DNA of 49,254 nt from assembly GCA_017452165.1 (NCBI GenBank), contig JAFTMY010000037.1, positions 1-49,254 on the forward strand. The letters are read 5' to 3'. This DNA is from Clostridia bacterium. GTDB taxonomy: Bacteria; Bacillota; Clostridia; Christensenellales; UBA1242. Shown piece after piece: positions 1 through 9,925 of this stretch (position 1 is the stretch's first letter; each line of letters starts with the position of its first letter). The notes beneath the pieces were generated by a model, which saw nothing but the letters and a program-made list of their open reading frames with translations, was not told the DNA's origin and did not search any database. Made by a program: the position numbers and the translations under genes.

Positions 1-665
1 ACGGCGTCTTTATATCTTCCATATGTTTTAAGGTTTGCTTTAAGGGCTTCGTCAGCAGATGTGCCGTTTGAAATTGCTTCCATCATTTTGCCCATATTAA
101 CAAATTCATAACCAATGATTTCATTGTTTTTATCAAGAGCGAGTTTTGTGATATATCCTTCAGCCATTTGAAGGTATCTTGAACCTCTAAGATTTGTTGA
201 ATAGCTTGTTCCAACTTGTGAGCAAAGGCCTTTTCCAAGATCGTCTAAGCCAGCGCCAATTTCAAGACCGTCATCAGAGAATGCTGATTGTGTTCTTCCA
301 TAAACGATTTGAAGGAAGAGTTCTCTCATTGCAACATTGATAGCATCACAAACAAGGTCTGTGTTTAATGATTCAAGAATGGTTTTTCCTGTTAAAATTT
401 CAGATGCCATTGCAGCAGAGTGGGTCATACCACTGCAACCAATTGTTTCAACAAGTGCTTCTTCAATAACGCCATTTTTAACGTTTAATGTAAGTTTGCA
501 AGCACCTTGTTGTGGTGCACATCTTCCAACACCATGTGTTAAACCAGAAATATCTTTGATATCTTTGGCAGAAATCCATTGTCCCTCTTCTGGAATTGGG
601 GCAGATTTGTGATTTGCACCCTTAGCTACTGGGCACATATTTTCTACATGTTTTGAAATATTCAT
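1..665 (-). CDS. IscU/NifU-like iron-sulfur scaffold protein (partial, 3' end off window)
   Basis: The reverse strand opens at an ATG at 665 behind GAGGTG and stays open for 221 codons to the window edge, so the C-terminus is missing. The product begins MNISKHVENMCPVAKGANHK and contains GVGRCAPQQGACKLTL and ETIGCSGMTHSAAMASEIL. These cysteine-bearing segments match the IscU/NifU-type proteins of anaerobic Firmicutes that are annotated as iron-sulfur cluster assembly scaffolds. In those genomes the gene usually precedes a gene for a GGGtGRT family protein; that neighbour would lie to the left of this window and cannot be seen. The family assignment rests on recalled sequence similarity. The role in Fe-S assembly is family-level inference, not shown for this subfamily. 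Confidence 0.8.
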   Translation of the reverse strand, partial: MNISKHVENMCPVAKGANHKSAPIPEEGQWISAKDIKDISGLTHGVGRCAPQQGACKLTLNVKNGVIEEALVETIGCSGMTHSAAMASEILTGKTILESLNTDLVCDAINVAMRELFLQIVYGRTQSAFSDDGLEIGAGLDDLGKGLCSQVGTSYSTNLRGSRYLQMAEGYITKLALDKNNEIIGYEFVNMGKMMEAISNGTSADEALKANLKTYGRYKDA

Positions 666-766
666 AATTCACCTCGTAAAATTTGCTATAATTAGCCAAG
701 TCAAGTATAACATACAGTTTTATATAAATGCAAGAATTTAATTTATGCAAATTAAACATTTATGTT

Positions 767-794
767 TTGAAATTATGATTATTTGTGGTATATT
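767..794 (+). promoter_or_regulatory. Promoter of yigZ-recX
   Basis: TTGAAA at 767-772, a 16-bp spacer and TATATT at 789-794. Initiation would fall near 801, about 26 nt before the ATG at 827. That makes the GTG at 785 untranscribed and supports the later start. Confidence 0.6.
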
Positions 795-826
795 TATTAT
801 GTAATCTTATTAAATTGGAGAATCTT

Positions 827-1543
827 ATGGGATATGTAAGTGTTGATACCATTTATGAAGAAGAAGGACAAGTTCAACAAGAAGTTAAAAATGACTATAT
901 TTCAATTGAACAAATGGTTCCTGTTGAAATGATTATGAAAAAGTCAAGATTTATTGGTATGGCTTTCAATGTAAAAAATGAAGATGAAGCACACACTATT
1001 GTTGCTAATATTAGAAAGAGCAATAAAAATGCTAAGCATGTTGCTTATGCTTTTGCTTTGGGTGAAGTTATCAATGTTGCTAAAAATAACGATGATGGTG
1101 AACCTGCTGGTTCTGCTGGTGCTCCTATTTTTGAAGCAATTAGACAAATGCATGTAACATTTACTTTGGTAGTTGTTGTTAGATACTTTGGTGGTGTTGA
1201 ACTTGGAAAAGGTAAACTTACTCGTGTATATAATGAAGTTGCTGTTGGTGCTATAAAAGAAGCCAAAAAGTTTAAAATGGTCTTTTGTAATGAAATTGAA
1301 ATCAAAGTTCCTTATGCAAACTATGGTAGTATTAGTAAATTATTCTCTGATTCAAGTGTCCATGTTATTGAGCAAAAAAATGATGAAAATATGCCACTTA
1401 TAAAACTCGCTGTTCCTGCAAACTCATCTGATAGATTACTTGAAAATATCCGTTCTAAAACTCGTGGTGCTAGTATTATTAATAAATATGGAACAGGTTT
1501 TTATAAATTTGAATATAAAGCGACATCTTCTACGGAGAAATAA
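827..1543 (+). CDS. yigZ: YigZ/IMPACT family protein (UPF0029)
   Basis: A 238-residue product. The start is the ATG at 827, with TTGGAG eight bases upstream. The frame is open from 785, but that region lies before the predicted transcription start. Family hallmarks are KHVAYAFALG (about residues 69-78), DDGEPAGSAGAPIFEAI (about 87-103) and VVVRYFGGVELGKGKLTRVY (about 111-130). These correspond to the IMPACT N-terminal domain, followed by a shorter C-terminal ferredoxin-like UPF0029 domain. The family binds ribosomes or nucleic acid in some bacteria, and human/yeast homologues modulate GCN2, but the bacterial role is not settled. It is followed one base later by recX, so the two are very probably co-transcribed. 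About 18 N-terminal residues precede the usual family start and are unexplained. Confidence 0.88.
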   Translation: MGYVSVDTIYEEEGQVQQEVKNDYISIEQMVPVEMIMKKSRFIGMAFNVKNEDEAHTIVANIRKSNKNAKHVAYAFALGEVINVAKNNDDGEPAGSAGAPIFEAIRQMHVTFTLVVVVRYFGGVELGKGKLTRVYNEVAVGAIKEAKKFKMVFCNEIEIKVPYANYGSISKLFSDSSVHVIEQKNDENMPLIKLAVPANSSDRLLENIRSKTRGASIINKYGTGFYKFEYKATSSTEK

Positions 1544-1544
1544 T

Positions 1545-2168
1545 TTGGGTATAATTACTAAAATTGAAGAACAAAAAAATAAGAATCGTGTCAACATTTT
1601 TGTTGATGATTCTTTTTTTTGTGGTCTTGAAAGAGAAACGGCTGTTATTTTTGGATTAAAAACAGGTAAAGAAGTTGATGAAAGTTATTTAAAAGATGCA
1701 ATAAGTAAAAGTGAAGAAAAACGAGCATTTGATAAGTCTATTAATTATATATCTATTAGAAATCACTCAAAGAAAGAACTTTATGATAAACTTTTAAAAA
1801 AAGATTATAACAGGGAAACAATTGAAAATGTTTTAGAAAAACTTGAAGAATATCATTATATTGATGATGAAAAATTTGCTAAGGCGTTTATTGAGCAAAA
1901 TAAAAAGTATTCAAAAATGGTTCTTTCTAATAAATTATATCAAAAGGGAATTGACAAAGAAATAATTGATAGATGTTTAGAGGTTGTTGAAGAAGATGAT
2001 GAGTTTAATAACTGTTTATTGGTTACTGAAAAATTATTAAAATCTACTAAAATAGAATCATTTAATGATAAACAAAAACTTTTTGCTAAACTTGTAAGAA
2101 GAGGATTTAAAGTTGATACAATTAATAATGTTTTTAGTGAACTAGAAATAAGTGTGGGTTTGGATTAA
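1545..2168 (+). CDS. recX: Regulatory protein RecX
   Basis: The product has 207 residues if started at the TTG at 1545, which has GGAG at 1534-1537 with a 7-base spacing. The frame is open further upstream inside yigZ, but those codons have no ribosome-binding site. The product shows the RecX three-helix repeats, for example the SKKELYDKLLKKDY segment (about residues 67-80), then YIDDEKFAKAFIEQ, and a final repeat with FAKLVRRGFKVDTINNVF. RecX binds RecA filaments and limits recombinase activity. Length and acidic/basic pattern are typical of Firmicute RecX. It sits one base after the yigZ stop, so translation is likely coupled. recA itself is not in the window. Confidence 0.88.
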   Translation: MGIITKIEEQKNKNRVNIFVDDSFFCGLERETAVIFGLKTGKEVDESYLKDAISKSEEKRAFDKSINYISIRNHSKKELYDKLLKKDYNRETIENVLEKLEEYHYIDDEKFAKAFIEQNKKYSKMVLSNKLYQKGIDKEIIDRCLEVVEEDDEFNNCLLVTEKLLKSTKIESFNDKQKLFAKLVRRGFKVDTINNVFSELEISVGLD

Positions 2169-2247
2169 ATGTATTTTTTTAGGCATTGATAACTGCTTTA
2201 TTGCATTTTAAAATTCGTTATTAATTGAAATTAATAAATATTGGGTA

Positions 2248-2276
2248 TTGACAAGTAAGGTAAGTTATGTTAAAAT
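2248..2276 (+). promoter_or_regulatory. Promoter of the coiled-coil gene
   Basis: TTGACA at 2248-2253, a 17-bp spacer and TAAAAT at 2271-2276. The leader to the ATG at 2351 is about 65 nt and carries GGAG just before the start. Confidence 0.75.
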
Positions 2277-2350
2277 ATGACTAATCTAAATGTTATGGAT
2301 TAAATTTTAAATTTATTTCCATTAAAAACTGAAATAGAGAGGAGTGTTTT

Positions 2351-4909
2351 ATGGCAAAAATTGATGTTGAAAGAGTTATTACTGAATACTATATGTTAAA
2401 AACTGTTTTAAAGAATAAATATGCTATGGATATTGTATCTGGCAAGGTTGAACCTGCTGGACCAACTGCTGCTGCCGACAAAAGAACTTTGCAAGCAATG
2501 CAAAGATATGTTAGAACTTTAGATGAAGTTGTAATTCCAGGTAATGGTTTATCTAAAGGTGAAAACTTAGATAAGTTCTTAACAAGAGTTACTAGAAACT
2601 TTAAAGAAAAAGAAGCAAGTAAGCCAGAAAGTAGAAGATTAGAGTATTCAGAAAATCCATTTGATGATAACTTTAAATATTATGTTTCTACACTTTTAAA
2701 TACTGAGAATGCTAAAAGTAGAATTGAAAAAGCAATTACAAGCCATAAGCCAACTCTTGATAGTGTAAACTCTTTAGCAATTAATCTCGGTGGTAAAAAA
2801 CAAAGTTCTTATGTTAGACTTTTAGCAGAAAGTACTGAACTTTTCTCAACAGTTTCTGGTCTTAGAGATGAAATTGAAAGACTTAATAGTTCAAGTAGAA
2901 CTGATAAATCTACAATTGATAATCTTAGAGCACAACTTGCAGAAAAGACTAAAGAAGCAGAAAATTATAGACAACTTTGTGAAAAGGCTATTGAAGAACT
3001 TGGTCAAAATTCAGGTTCAACAGTTCTCGTTGCAATGCTTAAAGAAACTAATAGCACTTTAGAAAATGTTATTAGACAAGAATCTAAGCAAACTCGTGAC
3101 CATATCACAAAAGAAACTGATAGAGTTTTAGATGTTATGCAAAGAAAAGATAGAATTAAAACACATATCCTTTCAAATGCAAAAACATACCCAAGATATA
3201 TTGCTGTTTATCAAGGTAGAGAACTTAATAATAAAGGTCTTAAGAATTTACATAATGAAATCCAATATGCTGCAACTCAATTAGAGTATTCTAAAGATGA
3301 CCCAGCAGTTAGTGCAATATTTAATGAACTTTCTGAGCAAAATTTAAAGAACTCTATGAATAATAGTAGGCCAAAAAATGAAGCAAAAGGTAAGAAGGTT
3401 GTTCCTATTGTTACTGGAATTTTACTTGCATCATTATTTGCTACAACTGCATATTTTGGTATTGCAAATCATCACTTACATAATGATTTACATGAAGCAA
3501 ATCAAAAAATTAACGAAAATCAAAATAATAACGATAATACTAATGCTTCAGATTTCCAAAAAGAATATGAAGAATATGTTGCTAGAGAAAATGCACAATA
3601 TGATGATTATTCTCAAAAACTTCAAATTGCTCTTAATGATGGAACATTTGTAGTTATTGACCAAACTGGTGCTGTAACTGCAGGTGATGCAAGTGTTAAT
3701 GGTAATAACCTTGATACACTTAATGCTCTTAGAGATAAATATGCCGCTGATGACCGTGCAGATATGGGTTGGAATTCTACTACACTTATGGACGCTGATA
3801 CTCAAAGTGCAATCAATGCTGAAAAAGCAGAATATTTCCAAACTCACTACGAAGATATGGTTAATCAAGTTGCTCAACTTCAAGCAGAAATTGCTGATTT
3901 AAATTCTCAACTTGATTATGCTCATGACCTTATTTCTGCTGGTTCGCAAGAAAATGGTGTTTTACTTGCTAGAGTTCAAAAACTTGAAGCGCAAGTTGCT
4001 GATCTTCAAGCACAAATTGACAATCTTCAATCAATTATTGATGCTGGTAATGGTGGAAACAGTGGTCTTCAAGAACAAATTAATGAACTTCAAGAAGCGT
4101 TAAATCAAGCAAATGCAAAAATTGCAGAACTTGAACAAGAAAATCAAGAATTAACTGAAGAAAATCAAGAACTTAAAGAAGAGGTGGCTGAACTTCAATC
4201 TCAAGTTTCTTCATTAGAGGGAACAGTTGGTGATTTAAATTCAAAAATTGCTTCACTTGAAAATCAAAATTCAGTTCTTTCTACTGATAAGGCTGCTCTT
4301 CAAATTGAAGTTGCTGACCTTCAAGCAGAAGTTGCCGACCTTCAAGCACAACTTGAATCATTAATTGGAACAGATGCCTCTCAACAAATTCAAGCACTTG
4401 AAGAAAAGATTGATTACCTTGAAGGTGTAATTGAAGAAGCAAATGCAAGAATTGACTCATTACAATCAACAAATGAAGCGTTAACACAACAAATTGTTGA
4501 TTTAGAAAATAATATTAATAATCTTGAATCAGATATGGATGCTCTTGAAGATGCTATTGATTCACTTGAAAATGAAAATGCTTCACTTAAAACTGAAGTT
4601 TCAAATCTTCAAAAGAGTTTAGGGGATTCTATGAACTCATATAATGAACTTCTTGCTAAATATAATGCTTTAGCAAATTCAAATGTATCTCCTGAAGAAT
4701 TGGCTGCACTTCAAACAGAACTTTCTAATGCTTATAACTTAATTACATCTTATGAAGAACAAATTGTTGAACTTTATAATGGTATTACAAAGGAAAATAC
4801 AACAACTTCACAAGCACAACAAGATTTAGAACAATTATTTAAGTTATTTGGTATTGACTATAATGAAAAGGATAGTCCATCAAACGATAATAGCGAATAT
4901 CAACGCTAA
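2351..4909 (+). CDS. Membrane-anchored coiled-coil protein, unknown function
   Basis: An 852-residue protein that I do not recognise as a named family. The ATG follows AGAGGAG. Residues 1-345 are soluble and mixed, with a short coiled coil near 175-220 (LRDEIERLNSSS, LRAQLAEKTKEAENYRQL). One hydrophobic segment, about residues 350-372 (VVPIVTGILLASLFATTAYF), is the only membrane span. A low-complexity Asn/Asp linker follows. From about 500 to 840 there is an almost continuous heptad coiled coil rich in LQAE/LEAQ/LENE units. The C-terminus is acidic. With no signal peptide, the N-terminal part is probably cytoplasmic and the rod outside, or the reverse. It could be a structural or tethering protein. 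It has its own promoter and terminator, so it is monocistronic. Confidence 0.85.
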   Translation: MAKIDVERVITEYYMLKTVLKNKYAMDIVSGKVEPAGPTAAADKRTLQAMQRYVRTLDEVVIPGNGLSKGENLDKFLTRVTRNFKEKEASKPESRRLEYSENPFDDNFKYYVSTLLNTENAKSRIEKAITSHKPTLDSVNSLAINLGGKKQSSYVRLLAESTELFSTVSGLRDEIERLNSSSRTDKSTIDNLRAQLAEKTKEAENYRQLCEKAIEELGQNSGSTVLVAMLKETNSTLENVIRQESKQTRDHITKETDRVLDVMQRKDRIKTHILSNAKTYPRYIAVYQGRELNNKGLKNLHNEIQYAATQLEYSKDDPAVSAIFNELSEQNLKNSMNNSRPKNEAKGKKVVPIVTGILLASLFATTAYFGIANHHLHNDLHEANQKINENQNNNDNTNASDFQKEYEEYVARENAQYDDYSQKLQIALNDGTFVVIDQTGAVTAGDASVNGNNLDTLNALRDKYAADDRADMGWNSTTLMDADTQSAINAEKAEYFQTHYEDMVNQVAQLQAEIADLNSQLDYAHDLISAGSQENGVLLARVQKLEAQVADLQAQIDNLQSIIDAGNGGNSGLQEQINELQEALNQANAKIAELEQENQELTEENQELKEEVAELQSQVSSLEGTVGDLNSKIASLENQNSVLSTDKAALQIEVADLQAEVADLQAQLESLIGTDASQQIQALEEKIDYLEGVIEEANARIDSLQSTNEALTQQIVDLENNINNLESDMDALEDAIDSLENENASLKTEVSNLQKSLGDSMNSYNELLAKYNALANSNVSPEELAALQTELSNAYNLITSYEEQIVELYNGITKENTTTSQAQQDLEQLFKLFGIDYNEKDSPSNDNSEYQR

Positions 4910-4948
4910 TATTTTAATTCAATATTCCGAAATAACTCTCTATATATA

Positions 4949-4983
4949 AAAAACCTCTATGTTACCCCGTAGAGGTTTTTTAA
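4949..4983 (+). terminator. Rho-independent terminator after the coiled-coil gene
   Basis: An 11-bp stem, AAAAACCTCTA (4949-4959) with TAGAGGTTTTT (4970-4980), a 10-nt loop and a T-rich 3' arm. Confidence 0.9.
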
Positions 4984-5049
4984 TTGTAAAATTATATAAA
5001 TTAACTTAATATTTAATAAAAACTATCAAAAATTCAATTTAATATATTC

Positions 5050-5078
5050 TTGACAATAAATAAAAAGTAAAATATAAT
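5050..5078 (+). promoter_or_regulatory. Consensus promoter of lgt
   Basis: A perfect TTGACA (5050-5055), N17, TATAAT (5073-5078). Expected initiation is near 5085, only about two bases before the lgt ATG at 5087, which implies a leaderless or nearly leaderless message. Confidence 0.88.
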
Positions 5079-5086
5079 ATTTTTAT

Positions 5087-5875
5087 ATGGAAAATAATTT
5101 TTTATTAGATAGAGTTGCTTTTACTATCTTTGGCTTTGAAATTTACTGGTATGGAGTATTTATGTGTCTTGCAATTGTTGCGGCTATTGTTGTTGCAATG
5201 TTTTTTTGCAAGAAAAGAGAAATTTCAGTTGATGAACCTATAAATGTCGCACTTGTTTCTGTTCCATCAGGAATTTTATGTGGCAGGCTTTTTGCTGTTC
5301 TTTTTGATGAAGACCTTTCAATTAAACAATATTTTAATTTTAGAACAGGTGGAATGAGTATAATTGGTTGTATTATTGGTGGTGGAATTGCACTTGCAAT
5401 ATACTCATTTATTAAAAAAGATAAAGATATTTTTAAATATACCGATATTCTTTGTTCTGTTTTACTTTTGGCTCAGGCAATAGGCAGATGGGGTAACTTT
5501 TTTAATGGTGAAATTTTTGGTCAGGTTATAACTGATAATAATTCAATTTTTTCAAGATTTCCATTTGCCGTTGAAATAAATGGTATACGTTATCAAGCAC
5601 TATTTTTTTATGAATCATTAATAAATGTCGTTGGATTCTTCTTTACGGCTGAAATGTTTTTATTTGTTAAAAAAGATGGTTATACAACAGGTTTCTATTT
5701 AATTTACTATGGTGTAGTTAGAACAATTCTTGAGAAATTTAGACAAGACCAATTTATTTTAAAAATTGGTAGTGCTCCAATTTCTTTAATTTGTAGTATT
5801 TTAATGATTGTGGCAGGTGTTGCAATCTTTGCATTTTCTATTTATAGAAATAAAAAGAAAAAGGAAAGTAAATAA
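5087..5875 (+). CDS. lgt: Prolipoprotein diacylglyceryl transferase
   Basis: A 262-residue polytopic membrane enzyme that transfers diacylglycerol from phosphatidylglycerol to the lipobox cysteine of prolipoproteins. Visible family features are YWYGVFM in the first span, FRTGGMS near residue 90, the Lgt signature GRWGNFFNGEIFG (about 135-147) and FRQDQF near the last span, which carries the second conserved arginine. The position equivalent to the histidine reported essential in E. coli (H103) is Ile93 here, in a GMSIIGC context. Other Firmicutes also vary at this site. No Shine-Dalgarno precedes the ATG, and the promoter leaves almost no 5' UTR. A large lipoprotein at 31453-35982 is a likely substrate. 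The next gene starts 2 nt downstream. Confidence 0.95.
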   Translation: MENNFLLDRVAFTIFGFEIYWYGVFMCLAIVAAIVVAMFFCKKREISVDEPINVALVSVPSGILCGRLFAVLFDEDLSIKQYFNFRTGGMSIIGCIIGGGIALAIYSFIKKDKDIFKYTDILCSVLLLAQAIGRWGNFFNGEIFGQVITDNNSIFSRFPFAVEINGIRYQALFFYESLINVVGFFFTAEMFLFVKKDGYTTGFYLIYYGVVRTILEKFRQDQFILKIGSAPISLICSILMIVAGVAIFAFSIYRNKKKKESK

Positions 5876-5877
5876 AA

Positions 5878-6993
5878 ATGAAAAAAAAGAGTAAGGTTAC
5901 TATTGAAGAACTTACAAAAAATGAAATTCAACGACTTGAAACTGAAAATAAGTTTTCAAATTATGAAAAAGAAATTGCTAAGTATAAAAAAACTATCGCA
6001 ACTTTAAAAGAAAAGGATAAGTTATATACAAAGGCTTTTGCTCTTTGTGAAAATAAAATCAATCTTATAAAGGAAACATCACTTGATAGTTTACTTTTAC
6101 TATGTGAAAATTTAAAAGAAATTAAAAATACATATTTAAATGAGTGTGAAGGCATTGAAAATGATGAAATAAAAACAAAGTTTTTAGCATTTGACTCAGA
6201 ATTTCAATTTATTTTAGATTCTATTTACGATGTTTGTGATAAGATTGAAGATGAAGCACATTTCAATAAAGTTGATAAAAAGGTTATTCCTAATAAATTT
6301 GAGTTAAAAGAAATCGGAGATTTTGATGATTTTGACCAATTTGATGAAATGAAAAAGGCTGTAAGAGAAAATATTGCTAAGAAAAATGCTAAGGATAATG
6401 CTAAGAAAGATAAATCTTCTAAAAATAATGACGAAATAGATTTTGATGAGTTAAATAATAGTTTTTATGGTGAATCTAACGATAATATCGATAAAAACTT
6501 TAATGATGGACTTGTTTCTGAAAAATTTAATAAGATGTTTTATGAAACACCTTCTGCATCAAGAGTTTCATCAAATATTACGCCAAGTGAGGATAGTGAA
6601 TTTGACTTTAATGAAGCATTAAATCCAACACTTTCTCTTAGTGATATTATGAATGATTTAATGGCATTAGACGAGATGGAAGAAGATGATGACCTTGATT
6701 TTGAAATTGATTCTGTAAAAAAAAACGATAAATTAGAAAACTCACTAGAAAATAAAAAAAATGATGAAGTTTTAAATGAAACGGAAGAGGATAAGATAAA
6801 AAATATTGCTGAAAAAATGAGAGAGGAAAGAGAGCAAAAGGTAGAAAATGCAATAGCAAATCATAATGAAAAGATAACTAGAAGAGATAATTCAGATAAT
6901 GATTTTGAGTATTATAAGGAAGAACCTAAAACAAGAGAAGAATATGAAAAGAAATTTACTTATCTTCAAAGTATTTTTAAAAATTTAAAATAA
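5878..6993 (+). CDS. Acidic coiled-coil protein, unknown function
   Basis: A 371-residue soluble protein with no family I recognise. Residues 1-50 form a Lys/Glu-rich helix predicted to coil (EIQRLETENKF, KEIAKYKKTIATLKEKDK). Residues 55-130 look helical. From 140 onward the chain is highly acidic and probably disordered (DFDDFDQFDE, DEMEEDDDLDFEID). A final helix, TREEYEKKFTYLQSIFKNLK, closes the protein. It starts two bases after the lgt stop, with AAGGAAAG inside the end of lgt as its ribosome-binding site, and it shares lgt's promoter and the terminator at 6998. A cytoplasmic scaffold or regulator is possible, but nothing in the sequence shows a function. Confidence 0.85.
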   Translation: MKKKSKVTIEELTKNEIQRLETENKFSNYEKEIAKYKKTIATLKEKDKLYTKAFALCENKINLIKETSLDSLLLLCENLKEIKNTYLNECEGIENDEIKTKFLAFDSEFQFILDSIYDVCDKIEDEAHFNKVDKKVIPNKFELKEIGDFDDFDQFDEMKKAVRENIAKKNAKDNAKKDKSSKNNDEIDFDELNNSFYGESNDNIDKNFNDGLVSEKFNKMFYETPSASRVSSNITPSEDSEFDFNEALNPTLSLSDIMNDLMALDEMEEDDDLDFEIDSVKKNDKLENSLENKKNDEVLNETEEDKIKNIAEKMREEREQKVENAIANHNEKITRRDNSDNDFEYYKEEPKTREEYEKKFTYLQSIFKNLK

Positions 6994-6997
6994 AAAT

Positions 6998-7033
6998 AGG
7001 TTGCAACTAAATAAAGTTGCAACCTGTTTTTTT
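6998..7033. terminator. Bidirectional terminator between the lgt operon and groEL
   Basis: A 10-bp perfect stem, AGGTTGCAAC (6998-7007) with GTTGCAACCT (7016-7025), an 8-nt loop, a T-run on the plus strand and a T-rich tail on the minus strand. It lies between convergent genes. Confidence 0.9.
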
Positions 7034-7085
7034 ATGAAGATAATTATAAAAATATAATTTTAATATTTTACTAAATCCTTATAAA

Positions 7086-8971
<1,886 letters not shown>

Positions 8972-9111
8972 TTTATCTCTCCTTATGATTTAATTATATG
9001 TAATTACTTTTAGTTTATAACTTACGATTTTTATGTTTTTTGTCAAAATTTTGTTAGATTAGTCATAAAGTTAAAGTATACAACCTTATGATAAAATGGA
9101 GGAAATATAAA

Positions 9112-9849
9112 TTGCAAGATTTACTGACACACAAAAATCATAAAAAAAGAGTAATAATTATTATAAGTATCGCAAGTTCTTTTATATTTTTATTTTCTAT
9201 GATAATGGTTTCATTTTTTGCTTATTCTAAAAATAAAAGAAAGTATTTTGAAGAAAAAAAATTATATTTAGTCTATGCTTGTAAGAGTTTAAAGAAAAGT
9301 GAAGTGAGTGTTAATCAAAAAAAAATTAAGGATTTAGGTGGTGCAGGAAATATTTATAAAAATAAGGATTTTTATTATTTGATTGTGTCAGTTTATACAA
9401 ATAAAAAAGATGCTGAAGAAATAAAAAATAATGTAAAAAATAATTTTAAAGAGGCAGATGTTTTAACTTTGAATATAAAGAAATATTCAAGAAAAGATAT
9501 TGATTTATTAAAGACTAATAGTAATTGTATTAATTTTATTAAAATAGTAGACGCTTTTAATGAAGAATTTATAGAAAAACAATTATTGTTTTTGTCAGGA
9601 TTAATTACTGTAAGAGATATTTCAACTTTTTTGATTGAGAAAAGAATAAAAGTTGAAACATTTATAAATAATTTTAATTCAAAAGATGAACCGTTGTTTG
9701 AAAAAGTTTTTATTTATGAAAATATGGCACTTATGTATTTGACAAACTTTTTGGATAAATTTTTTGAATCAACAAAAAAAGATTCTTTAATTTGTGACAT
9801 TGCTGTAAATATGGCAATTTTACAGTTTGAAATGAGCAATAATTTGTAG
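9112..9849 (+). CDS. Membrane-anchored protein with SPOR-like region
   Basis: 245 residues from a TTG at 9112, which has GGAGG at 9098-9102 with a 9-base spacing. An ATG at 9088 in the same frame has no ribosome-binding site and is the alternative start. A short basic N-terminus precedes one membrane span (VIIIISIASSFIFLFSMIMV, about residues 14-33). Residues about 50-113 resemble a SPOR domain: a YLVYACKS strand, GGAGNIYKNKDFYYLIVSVY, then KKDAEEIKNNVKNNF. That is the pattern of the peptidoglycan-binding fold used by division and cell-wall proteins. The remaining C-terminal part is helical and unrecognised. It lies directly upstream of sepF, which fits a division or envelope role. The domain call is by pattern only. 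Confidence 0.7.
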   Translation: MQDLLTHKNHKKRVIIIISIASSFIFLFSMIMVSFFAYSKNKRKYFEEKKLYLVYACKSLKKSEVSVNQKKIKDLGGAGNIYKNKDFYYLIVSVYTNKKDAEEIKNNVKNNFKEADVLTLNIKKYSRKDIDLLKTNSNCINFIKIVDAFNEEFIEKQLLFLSGLITVRDISTFLIEKRIKVETFINNFNSKDEPLFEKVFIYENMALMYLTNFLDKFFESTKKDSLICDIAVNMAILQFEMSNNL

Positions 9850-9863
9850 ATAATAATTTTTTT

Positions 9864-9892
9864 TTGTAAAAATTATTTGATTTTTGTATAAA
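9864..9892 (+). promoter_or_regulatory. Promoter of sepF
   Basis: TTGTAA at 9864-9869, a 17-bp spacer and TATAAA at 9887-9892. The ATG of sepF is at 9926 behind AGAGGTG. Confidence 0.6.
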
Positions 9893-9925
9893 ATATGTTA
9901 AGATAAGATTTGAAAGAGGTGTATT

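Noticed and set aside
785-826. Upstream GTG start for the YigZ protein, adding 14 residues
   Set aside because: It lies before the predicted transcription start and has no ribosome-binding site. The ATG at 827 has TTGGAG.
4281-4487. Minus-strand open frame of 68 codons inside the coiled-coil gene
   Set aside because: It is a shadow of repetitive coding sequence and has no ribosome-binding site.
8972-9087. CIRCE or other heat-shock operator upstream of groES
   Set aside because: No TTAGCACTC-N9-GAGTGCTAA or similar inverted repeat is present.
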